NCBI GenBank assembly: GCA_934167435.1
Contig: CAKPKZ010000002.1
Coordinates: forward strand, 1-32,909
From: an uncultured Clostridia bacterium
Lineage (GTDB): Bacteria; Bacillota; Clostridia; TANB77; CAG-508
Length of the DNA: 32,909 nt
Direction of reading: 5' to 3'
In this document: positions 25,166 to 32,909 of the stretch, in pieces
Layout of the letters: every line of letters begins with the position of its first letter
Position numbering within the stretch: position 1 is the stretch's first letter
Made by a program: the position numbers and the translations under genes
The notes under the pieces: generated by a model
The model's input: only the letters and a program-made list of their open reading frames with translations
Told to the model about the DNA's origin: nothing
Database searches by the model: none

Positions 25166-25281
25166 TATAAAATAATAAATATAAAAATAAAACAAAAAAA
25201 TAATATTATGGCATAAAAATTAAAATAATATTAATTGAATAAATGTGCTACTTTAATTATATATTGCTATAAAAAGGTACC

Positions 25282-26381
25282 AATATTAATAATTAATTTT
25301 TTTGAATAAAGCGTTAAAAAATGTTTTAACAATATTAAATAAATTTTTTATTAATTATATCAATTATTTACTATAGGTAAAATCTTATAAATTATTTTAA
25401 AAATATTTTAGATATAAGAAATTAATAAAATAAATATAAAAATAAAAGAATAATATTATATAAAAAGTATTATAAAAAATAATATGTAAAAATAATAATA
25501 AAACTGATATAAAAATTCAAAATAGAATTAAAAATTACCAATAAAAATTATATATTAAAAAATAATAAAAATAATTATAAAATAAAAATAAAATTAAGTT
25601 TTTTATAATTATATTAAATTTTGAAATATAATAAATTATTTTAAATAATTATTAAAAAATAAAACATAAAATAAAAAACTATAAGTATAAAAAGTAGAAA
25701 TGAAATGCAAAAAATTTAATATAATCATACTAAGCTATAAAGTAAAAAAAAGGAAACACAGGATTATGTAAAACACCTAATCGTAAAATTTTTATAAATT
25801 TATAAAAAATTTAGTATACTTATACTATGGAAAAAATTTACAACTGAATTAGCGTATTTTTTCGAAATGCAAATATAAAAAAATTTAGAAGCAATAAAGT
25901 AGGGAAAACACGTGGTTGACATAAACATAAAATGCTATTTGTATTATAAAAAATAAAAAAATTTAAAACCACCATTAAAACGATAAAATAAATAAAAAAA
26001 TAGAAAATCGTACCACTTTTACCATATATTGTTACTAAAATAGGGAATGAGTTATTAATATTTAGCTTTTATGAGAAAGTAAAAAATTTAAAAAGTAACT
26101 TAAAAATTTTTTGCGTTTTTTGTAATGTAATGAATATAGAGAAAATATATTAAAACATATAGTAATAGAATTAAGAAGTTAGGAATGTTTCGGAAAGAAA
26201 AAACATATCTTATGTATACTTATAATGAACGAAAAAACAGGGATGCTATAATAATATTATGTAGAGTTGATTTACACAAATTTATTTTAAAATTAACTTT
26301 GTAGAAGATATAATTAATATGTTTTGTAAAAAATTAATAACAATAATAATTAAATTTAAATATTATTATTATAATATAAAA
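25282..26381 (+). repeat. Tandem duplication unit U, copy 1 (shorter)
   Basis: A 1.1-kb unit that recurs immediately downstream in the same orientation. It starts AATATTAATAATTAATTTTT and is almost identical to copy 2 where both are present. It lacks 83 and 177 bases that copy 2 has. In copy 2 each extra piece is bounded by a short direct repeat (AAAAAT and AATAAAAAT), which in copy 1 is present once, the signature of deletion in copy 1. No coding frame longer than about 25 codons with a credible start is seen. Confidence 0.9.
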
Positions 26382-27745
26382 AATATTAATAATTAATTTT
26401 TTTGAATAAAGCGTTAAAAAATTAATTATAAAGTTTTAATATCACTGTATATAAGATAAAATTAATATTATTTATAAGCATAAAAATTTAATTTTATGGA
26501 AAAATGTTTTAACAATATTAAATAAATTTTTTATTAATTATATCAATCATTTACTATAGGTAAAATCTTATAAATTATTTTAAAAATATTTTAGATATAA
26601 GAAATTAATAAAATAAATATAAAAATAAAAGAATAATATTATATAAAAAGTATTATAAAAAATAATATGTAAAAATAATAATAAAACTGATATAAAAATT
26701 CAAAATAGAATTAAAAATTACCAATAAAAATTATATATTAAAAAATAATAAAAATAATTATAAAATAAAAATTAATTAAATAATTTATAAAAATATATTA
26801 AATAAAATAAAAAATAAATAATAAATAATAAATAATAATTAATATATTATCTATTTTTAAATATTTAAATTTAATTTATAAAAATAGTATAAAAAATATT
26901 TAATATAATTTTTAATATTAAATAATATATAAGTATTTTTAATAAAAATAAAATTAAGTTTTTTATAATTATATTAAATTTTGAAATATAATAAATTATT
27001 TTAAATAATTATTAAAAAATAAAACATAAAATAAAAAACTATAAGTATAAAAAGTAGAAATGAAATGCAAAAAATTTAATATAATCATACTAAGCTATAA
27101 AGTAAAAAAAAGGAAACACAGGATTATGTAAAACACCTAATCGTAAAATTTTTATAAATTTATAAAAAATTTAGTATACTTATACTATGGAAAAAATTTA
27201 CAACTGAATTAGCGTATTTTTTCGAAATGCAAATATAAAAAAATTTAGAAGCAATAAAGTAGGGAAAACACGTGGTTGACATAAACATAAAATGCTATTT
27301 GTATTATAAAAAATAAAAAAATTTAAAACCACCATTAAAACGATAAAATAAATAAAAAAATAGAAAATCGTACCACTTTTACCATATATTGTTACTAAAA
27401 TAGGGAATGAGTTATTAATATTTAGCTTTTATGAGAAAGTAAAAAATTTAAAAAGTAACTTAAAAATTTTTTGCGTTTTTTGTAATGTAATGAATATAGA
27501 GAAAATATATTAAAACATATAGTAATAGAATTAAGAAGTTAGGAATGTTTCGGAAAGAAAAAAATATCTTATGTATACTTATAATGAACAAAAAAACAGG
27601 GATGCTTTAATAATATTATGTAGAGTTGATTTGCACAAATTTATTTTAAAATTAACTTTGTAGAAGATATAATTAATATGTTTTGTAAAAAATTAATACT
27701 AATAATTAAATTTAAATATTATTATTATAATATAAAAAATATTAA
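26382..27745 (+). repeat. Tandem duplication unit U, copy 2 (longer)
   Basis: Starts AATATTAATAATTAATTTTT like copy 1. The extra segments are at about 26422-26504 and 26772-26948. From 26941 onward it follows copy 1 (from 25581) almost base for base for 600 bases, then shows a few substitutions and small gaps near 27560-27700. Its relatively GC-richer core (about 27051-27640) contains the palindrome AGTATACTTATACT at 27173-27186. The right end is approximate. Confidence 0.9.
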
Positions 27746-27889
27746 AAATAAATAATAAAAAATAATTATAAAATTAAATAATTTATAAAAATATAATATA
27801 AATTATTATGGCTATTTATTTTAAATTATTAAAATTTAATTTTATAAAAATTTTTTTAATATTTAATATTAATTAATTTAATTAAAATA

Positions 27890-27933
27890 AAAAAATATAT
27901 TAATTAAATTAAATAATAATTAATATATTTTTT
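27890..27933. terminator. Terminator of the activase gene (minus strand), bidirectional hairpin
   Basis: A perfect 17-bp AT-only stem, AAAAAATATATTAATTA (27890-27906) and TAATTAATATATTTTTT (27917-27933), has a 10-base loop. It lies 20 bases beyond the stop codon of the minus-strand gene and would end in Us when read leftward. Confidence 0.7.
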
Positions 27934-27952
27934 ATTTTTTTATAATAAATAT

Positions 27953-30900
27953 TTAATTTGCATAAATACATTCATTGGTTGAATTTTCTTTATCCAATAA
28001 ATTTTTTTCATTTTGTTTTGTTTTTAGATTATCTTTGGCAACAGTCATAAGTAATTTTATTCTATTTGCCTGATTTGTTTCGCTTGCACCAGGATCATAA
28101 TCAACAGGAGAAATATTAGCATATGGATATTTAGATCTTATTGTTTTTATAACTCCTTTTCCAACGACGTGGTTTGGTAAGCAAGCAAAAGGTTGAACAC
28201 AAATAATATTTGGAATATTGTTTTCAATGTATTCTATCATTTCTGCGGTTAAAAACCATCCTTCGCCTGTTTGGTTTCCTATTGATAATACATCTTTTAC
28301 TTGTTTTTCTAAATGCCAAATATCACATGGTTGTAAATAACCTTTTTTGGATTGTGATAATGCTATTTTTACATCTTTTTCTAAAATATCTATTAATTTA
28401 ATAGCTGCTTTACTAATCTTTGCAGATGTTTTGTTTATATTTAATAGACTATTAAATGTAATTTTATGTGTAGCCATAAATTTAACAAATCCCATGAAGT
28501 CTGGTAAAATTACTTCTGCTCCTTCTTTTTCTAATAAGTCTGCAACGTAATTATTTCCGAAAGGATGATATTTTATTAGTACTTCACCAACAATTCCAAC
28601 TTTAGGTTTTTCTATAGAGGTGTCTAATTCTATTTTTTCAAAATCATTTACTATATCATATATGCTTTGTTTAAATTCTTTATTACTAGATTTTGCAACT
28701 AATTTTTTGCATTTTTCCATCCAGCTATCAAATAATTTTTGGGTTTCTCCTTTGTTTATTTCATAAGCTCTATTTTTTGTAAGCATTTTTTGTAATAAAT
28801 CACCATAAACAACAACTTTTATTAATTTTTCAAGCATTGGAATTGTAAGTTTAAATCCAGGGTTTTTTTCCATTCCAACAACGTTAAATGAAATTACAGG
28901 AACTTGTTCAAATCCAGCATCTTTTAGAGCTTTTCTAATAAATCCAATATAATTTGTTGCTCTACATCCACCACCTGTTTGAGACATTATAATTGCTGTT
29001 TTATTTAAATCATAGTTTCCAGATTCTAAGGCTTCTATAAATTGTCCTGTTGTAATAATAGATGGATAGCAAGCATCATTATTTACGTATTTTAATCCTG
29101 TTTCTACAGTGTGATTTGTGCATTCTCGTAATAGTTTAACATTGTATCCACATGCAGATACGGCAGCTTCTATTAATTCAAAATGAATTGGAGCCATTTG
29201 AGGAATTAAAATAGTATAATCTTTACGCATTTCTTTTGTAAATATATTTTTCTTAAGACCATAATCCCCAAGAATTTTATTTTCTTCTTGTTCTTTTTGG
29301 CGCTTTTTCATGCTTGCAAGTAAAGATCTAATACGAATTCTAACTGCACCTAAGTTATTTACCTCATCTATTTTTATTAATGTATACATTTTATTATAAC
29401 TTGATAAAATTTCTTCAACTTGATCTGTTGTTACAGCATCAACTCCGCATCCAAATGAATTAAGTTGTACTAGTTCTAAACAGTCATGTTTTCCAACAAA
29501 GTCAGCAGCAGCATATAATCTAGCATGGAATACCCATTGGTCAACTACTCTAATTGGTCTTTTTGCTTCTGTTTGATTAGATATGCAATCTTCTGTAAGT
29601 ACACTAAGGCCAAGCGATGTAATTAATGTATCTATACCATGGTTAATTTCTGGGTCTATATGGTAAGGTCTACCTGCCAAAACAATTCCTTTTAAATTAT
29701 TTTCTTCTAAATATCTTACTGTTTCAATACCTTTATTTTGTATGTCTTTTTTGCATTTTTGATATTCTTGTTCTGCTTTTTTGGCAGCTTCTAGAAGTTC
29801 GGCTTTTGTAAAATTATATTCCTTAAATTCATCTAATTCCAAAATACGTTTTACTAAGTTTTTGGTTTCGAAAGGTAAGAATGGATTAATAAATTTAATA
29901 TTATTTGTTTTTAAATCTTCTACATTATTTTTTAGTACTTCTGAGTAAGAAATAACTATTGGACAGTTATAATGATTATCTGCTTTTTCATATTCTTTTC
30001 TAGAATATGGCATGCATGGGTAGAAAATTGTTTTAATTCCTTGTTCTATTAAACTTTCTATATGACCATGTGAAAGTTTTGCAGGATAGCAAACTGATTC
30101 AGATGGCATTGATTCCATTCCTTTTTCATATGTAGCTCTATTGCTTTTTTCTGATAATATTACTCTAAATCCTAGACTAGTTAAAAATGTGAACCAAAAT
30201 GGATAATCTTCGTACATATTTAAAACTCTAGGGATACCTATAGTTCCTCTTGTCGCAAATTGTTCTTCTAATGGTTTATAGTCAAAAATTCTTTGGTATT
30301 TATATTGTACTAAATTAGGTAAATTTTTTGTTTTGGTTATAATTCCGGCGCCTTTTTCACATCTGTTTCCAGATACATGAATTTGACCATTACTGAATTT
30401 GTTTATTGTTAATTTGCAGTGATTTTCACAATTATTGCAACGAGTATGAGTGATTTTTATTTGTAATTTGTCTAAGTCTTCGTTTGAAGCTATAGTAGAA
30501 ACATATTCCATATCTAAGTTAGACTCATATTGTTCTTTTGATAATAATGCCATTCCGTATGCACCCATTAATCCTGATATGTCTGGTCTTACAACATTTT
30601 TACCAACAATAATTTCAAATGCTCTTAATACAGCATCGTTATAGAATGTACCTCCTTGTACAACTATATGTTTTCCAAGTGTTTCAACATCTCTTACCTT
30701 CATAACTTTTTGAATTGCGTTTTTTATAACAGAATAAGAAAGTCCACTTGAGATGTCTCCAACAGAATATCCTTCCTTTTGAGCTTGTTTTATTTTTGAG
30801 TTCATAAATACAGTACATCTAGAGCCTAAGTCAACAGGTCGTTTGGCTTTAACTGCTTCTTCAACAAATTGTGATATTTCTAAATTTAAGCTTTTAGCAA

Positions 30901-32266
30901 ATGTTTCTATAAATGAACCACAACCAGAAGAGCAAGCTTCGTTTAGCATTATATTGTCTATGTTACCATTTTTCATTCTTATATATTTCATGTCTTGTCC
31001 ACCAATATCAACAATACTAGTTACATCGGGTTCAAATTCTTTTGCAGCAGTATAGTGAGCTATTGTTTCGATTTCGTTTAAATCAACATTTAAAGCTGTT
31101 TGAATTAGTTTTTCTCCATATCCTGTAACACCACTATATCTTAAAATGGCATTTTTGGGTAATACAGAATATAATTTTTTTAACATATTTATAACACTTT
31201 TTAATGGGTTTCCTTCGTTATTTCCGTATAAAGAATAAAGAAGTTTGCCATCCTCATCAATTAGAACTAGTTTTGTTGTTGTTGAACCGGCATCTATTCC
31301 TAAATAGCAGTTGCCTTCATATGTAGAAAGGTTAGCTTTGTTAACTTGAGCTTTTTGATGTCTTTTTTTAAATTCGTTATATTCATTCTCATCTTTAAAT
31401 AGCGGATCTAAAGGATGTGTTGTATTGTCATGAGAATTTTTTAATGTTTCTATTTTATTTTTTAATTCATCTACAGTTATTGTTTCTGAATTTAAAGAAT
31501 CTAGAGCAGCACCTTGTGCAACTAAAAGATGTGCCTCTTCGGGAACAATTATTTGATCTGGTTTTAAGTGTAATGTTTCAATAAATCTTTGTCTTAATTC
31601 AGAAAGGTAATTTAGTGGGCCACCCAAAAAGGCTATATTTCCTCTTATAGGTCTACCGCATGCTAATCCACTAATGGTTTGATTAACTACAGCTTGAAAT
31701 ATTGAGGCTGCTATATCTTCTTTGGCTGCACCTTCATTTATTAATGGTTGTATATCTGTTTTTGCAAATACACCACAACGTGAGGCTATTGGATATATAG
31801 TTGTATAATTTTTTGCTAAGTCATTTAGACCTGAAGTGTCTGTATGTAATAAAGAAGCCATTTGATCTAAAAATGCTCCTGTACCTCCAGCGCATGTTCC
31901 ATTCATACGTTGTTCTATAGATTCGTCAAAATATATTATTTTAGCATCTTCACCACCAAGTTCTATTACTACATCTGTTTTGGGAATATATTTTTCAACT
32001 GATCTTTTACAAGAGACAACTTCTTGTATAAAGTTAACTCCTAAAAATTTTGCTGCAGACATTGCACCAGATCCAGTAAGTGCTAATGTAAATGTGTTAT
32101 CTGGGTATTTTTCAATTAATTGATTAAGTACTAAACATACTGTATTTTTAGTATCTGAATAGTGCCTTTGATAATCTTTATAAATTGTATTTTTGTTTTC
32201 ATCCATAACAACGATTTTAACAGTTGTAGATCCAACGTCTAAACCAACATGTAATGTATTTTTCAT
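27953..32266 (-). CDS. Fused acyl-CoA dehydratase activase / 2-hydroxyacyl-CoA dehydratase-like protein
   Basis: 1437 residues. Two ASKHA ATPase domains of the BcrAD/BadFG (HgdC) activator family lie in tandem: about 6-257, with GLDVGSTTVK and GTCAGGTGAFLDQMA (C125), and about 321-575, with GIDAGSTTTK and EACSSGCGSFIETFA (C445). C164 and C484 are the likely additional cluster ligands. A Cys-rich linker CNNCENHC (610-617) follows, then a DUF2229-like region (about 670-890) and an HgdB-like half to the C terminus. In the family, ATP-driven electron transfer activates radical dehydratases of amino-acid fermentation in strict anaerobes. The role of these giant fused forms is less well defined. 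GGAG 9 bases before the ATG supports the start. No dehydratase subunit genes are adjacent. Confidence 0.92.
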   Translation of the reverse strand: MKNTLHVGLDVGSTTVKIVVMDENKNTIYKDYQRHYSDTKNTVCLVLNQLIEKYPDNTFTLALTGSGAMSAAKFLGVNFIQEVVSCKRSVEKYIPKTDVVIELGGEDAKIIYFDESIEQRMNGTCAGGTGAFLDQMASLLHTDTSGLNDLAKNYTTIYPIASRCGVFAKTDIQPLINEGAAKEDIAASIFQAVVNQTISGLACGRPIRGNIAFLGGPLNYLSELRQRFIETLHLKPDQIIVPEEAHLLVAQGAALDSLNSETITVDELKNKIETLKNSHDNTTHPLDPLFKDENEYNEFKKRHQKAQVNKANLSTYEGNCYLGIDAGSTTTKLVLIDEDGKLLYSLYGNNEGNPLKSVINMLKKLYSVLPKNAILRYSGVTGYGEKLIQTALNVDLNEIETIAHYTAAKEFEPDVTSIVDIGGQDMKYIRMKNGNIDNIMLNEACSSGCGSFIETFAKSLNLEISQFVEEAVKAKRPVDLGSRCTVFMNSKIKQAQKEGYSVGDISSGLSYSVIKNAIQKVMKVRDVETLGKHIVVQGGTFYNDAVLRAFEIIVGKNVVRPDISGLMGAYGMALLSKEQYESNLDMEYVSTIASNEDLDKLQIKITHTRCNNCENHCKLTINKFSNGQIHVSGNRCEKGAGIITKTKNLPNLVQYKYQRIFDYKPLEEQFATRGTIGIPRVLNMYEDYPFWFTFLTSLGFRVILSEKSNRATYEKGMESMPSESVCYPAKLSHGHIESLIEQGIKTIFYPCMPYSRKEYEKADNHYNCPIVISYSEVLKNNVEDLKTNNIKFINPFLPFETKNLVKRILELDEFKEYNFTKAELLEAAKKAEQEYQKCKKDIQNKGIETVRYLEENNLKGIVLAGRPYHIDPEINHGIDTLITSLGLSVLTEDCISNQTEAKRPIRVVDQWVFHARLYAAADFVGKHDCLELVQLNSFGCGVDAVTTDQVEEILSSYNKMYTLIKIDEVNNLGAVRIRIRSLLASMKKRQKEQEENKILGDYGLKKNIFTKEMRKDYTILIPQMAPIHFELIEAAVSACGYNVKLLRECTNHTVETGLKYVNNDACYPSIITTGQFIEALESGNYDLNKTAIIMSQTGGGCRATNYIGFIRKALKDAGFEQVPVISFNVVGMEKNPGFKLTIPMLEKLIKVVVYGDLLQKMLTKNRAYEINKGETQKLFDSWMEKCKKLVAKSSNKEFKQSIYDIVNDFEKIELDTSIEKPKVGIVGEVLIKYHPFGNNYVADLLEKEGAEVILPDFMGFVKFMATHKITFNSLLNINKTSAKISKAAIKLIDILEKDVKIALSQSKKGYLQPCDIWHLEKQVKDVLSIGNQTGEGWFLTAEMIEYIENNIPNIICVQPFACLPNHVVGKGVIKTIRSKYPYANISPVDYDPGASETNQANRIKLLMTVAKDNLKTKQNEKNLLDKENSTNECIYAN

Positions 32267-32317
32267 ATTAAAATCTCCTTTTTTGTGCGTAAATTAGTAG
32301 ATTGCACAATCACCTTA

Positions 32318-32346
32318 ATTTTATACGGAAAATGAGTATTTGTCAA
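32318..32346 (-). promoter_or_regulatory. Promoter of the activase gene (minus strand)
   Basis: Read on the minus strand: a perfect TTGACA (32346-32341), a 17-base spacer and TAAAAT (32323-32318). The start would be near 32311, leaving a leader of about 45 bases that carries a short TTGTGC/GCACAA inverted repeat (32283-32288, 32304-32309). Confidence 0.8.
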
Positions 32347-32361
32347 ATGGAAAATATTGTA

Positions 32362-32382
32362 AACACTTGGGTGCTAAGTGTT
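32362..32382. promoter_or_regulatory. 7-bp inverted repeat between divergent genes
   Basis: AACACTT (32362-32368) and AAGTGTT (32376-32382) flank GGGTGCT, one of the few GC-richer spots here. A weak plus-strand promoter (TTGTAA 32357-32362, TATATA 32382-32387, 19-base spacer) would place it between the boxes, so it could be an operator for the GerMN gene. Confidence 0.35.
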
Positions 32383-32461
32383 ATATAAAATTTTATTATT
32401 TAGGTTCTATTTTGGACAAACAAATAATAAAGATTAAATAAGAAAAATTTAGGAGGGTAAT

Positions 32462-32909
32462 ATGAAGAATAAAAAAATTATTGTTATGTTTGTTGTAATA
32501 TTTTTAATTATTTTAATGGTGGGGATTTATATGCTTAAGTATGTAAAAAGTAAAAAGGAACAAGTAGGGCAGGAAGAATATGTTCCCCAAGAAGAAATAA
32601 CAGATGAACAATTTAGACAAACAATTGTAAGCTTGTATTTTGTAAATAAGGAAAATGGTAATGTTGAACCAGAAGCTAGACTTGTTGATATAAGAGATGT
32701 AATTAAAAATCCATATGAAAAACTGTTACAATTATTATTAGAAGGTCCAAAAAGTGATAAAATGCAATGTGTGATTCCGGAAGGAAGTAAGGTTAATAAG
32801 ACATATACTGAAAATGATTGTTTAACTATAGATATGTCAAATGAATTTTTAAATTATGACAAAGACAAAAAAGATAAGCTTATTAAAACTATAGTAAATA
32901 CAATGACAG
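32462..32909 (+). CDS. GerMN-domain protein, 5' part (truncated by window edge)
   Basis: 149 codons are visible before the right edge. The start has AGGAGGG 6-8 bases upstream. An N-terminal membrane helix (about 5-24, IIVMFVVIFLIILMVGIYML) is followed by a charged linker and then a GerMN domain from about residue 56: TIVSLYFVNKENGNVEPEAR, NPYEKLLQLLLEGPKSDK and VIPEGSKVN are family hallmarks. GerMN domains occur in Firmicutes lipoproteins and membrane proteins linked to sporulation and germination (GerM). This one has no lipobox Cys but a membrane anchor, so it should face the outside. The C-terminal end and any second GerMN repeat are outside the window. Confidence 0.88.
   Translation, partial: MKNKKIIVMFVVIFLIILMVGIYMLKYVKSKKEQVGQEEYVPQEEITDEQFRQTIVSLYFVNKENGNVEPEARLVDIRDVIKNPYEKLLQLLLEGPKSDKMQCVIPEGSKVNKTYTENDCLTIDMSNEFLNYDKDKKDKLIKTIVNTMT

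Larger units (their letters stand above)
21440..27952. other. Large AT-rich, gene-free, repeat-built region
   Basis: About 6.5 kb without a credible coding region on either strand; the longest frame is about 70 codons of Phe/Ile/Tyr. The base composition drops sharply below that of the flanking genes. The left two thirds (to about 25165) are a mosaic of degenerate repeats listed separately; the right third is a tandem duplication. No transposase, integrase, tRNA, rRNA or CRISPR structure is visible. It is bounded by the patatin terminator on the left and the activase terminator on the right. It may be the decayed remains of mobile DNA, a long non-coding RNA locus, or structural chromosomal DNA; the sequence alone does not decide. 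Confidence 0.85.

Noticed and set aside
24980..25195. 71-codon minus-strand frame inside the AT-rich region
   Set aside because: It is almost only Phe, Ile, Tyr and Leu, lacks a ribosome binding site, and overlaps repeat copy 6. It looks like chance in AT-rich DNA.
25700..25771. 23-codon frame starting MKCKKFNIIIL in unit U, repeated in copy 2
   Set aside because: It has no ribosome binding site and is very short; its conservation between copies only reflects the recent duplication.
25916..25947. Promoter TTGACA ... TATTAT inside unit U
   Set aside because: The spacer would be 20 bases and no other -10 fits, so it is not called as a feature.

Overview
The window looks like chromosome of a low-GC, anaerobic, spore-forming-lineage Firmicute (class Clostridia). 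This rests on the very AT-rich coding style, the order mnmE-mnmG-rsmG-parA-parB that normally lies beside the replication origin in Firmicutes, a 2-hydroxyacyl-CoA dehydratase-type activase, and a GerMN-domain (spore/germination-associated) protein. I cannot name the species.

Layout. (1) 1-6120: origin-proximal housekeeping block on the + strand: 3' part of mnmE, complete mnmG, rsmG, a terminator, then a promoter and the parA-parB-DUF4446 operon. (2) 6155-6473: two tRNA-Ser genes (UGA and GCU), each followed by a hairpin. (3) 6495-19680: a compact + strand cluster encoding a Gram-positive type IV secretion-like machine: three VirB2-like pilin genes (the first fused to a ~300-residue ectodomain), a PrgI/VirB3-like protein, a VirB4 N-domain-like protein, a VirB4 ATPase, a polytopic VirB6/TrbL-like protein, two membrane-anchored proteins with NTF2/VirB8-like modules, and a two-domain cell-wall hydrolase. 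The third pilin has its own promoter and terminator, as expected for a major subunit. No coupling ATPase, relaxase, integrase or VirB11 is present in the window, so this is either a stand-alone secretion or pilus system or one whose substrate-handling genes lie elsewhere. (4) 19698-21439: a membrane-anchored J-domain protein (-) divergent from a patatin-like lipase (+). (5) 21440-27952: about 6.5 kb of exceptionally AT-rich DNA with no credible gene, built from interspersed degenerate repeats (at least six copies of one family, two of another) and ending in a near-identical tandem duplication of 1.1/1.36 kb. (6) 27953-32909: a 1437-residue fused acyl-CoA dehydratase activase/dehydratase-like protein on the - strand, divergent from a GerMN-domain protein that runs off the right edge.

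How the parts fit. Blocks 1 and 2 (tRNA modification, rRNA methylation, chromosome partition, seryl-tRNAs) are standard chromosome-maintenance genes. Block 3 can be read as one machine: pilins and a membrane channel, powered by VirB4, with a wall-opening hydrolase. The two most unusual regions are the secretion cluster embedded next to chromosomal partition genes and the large repeat-built non-coding region downstream of it.
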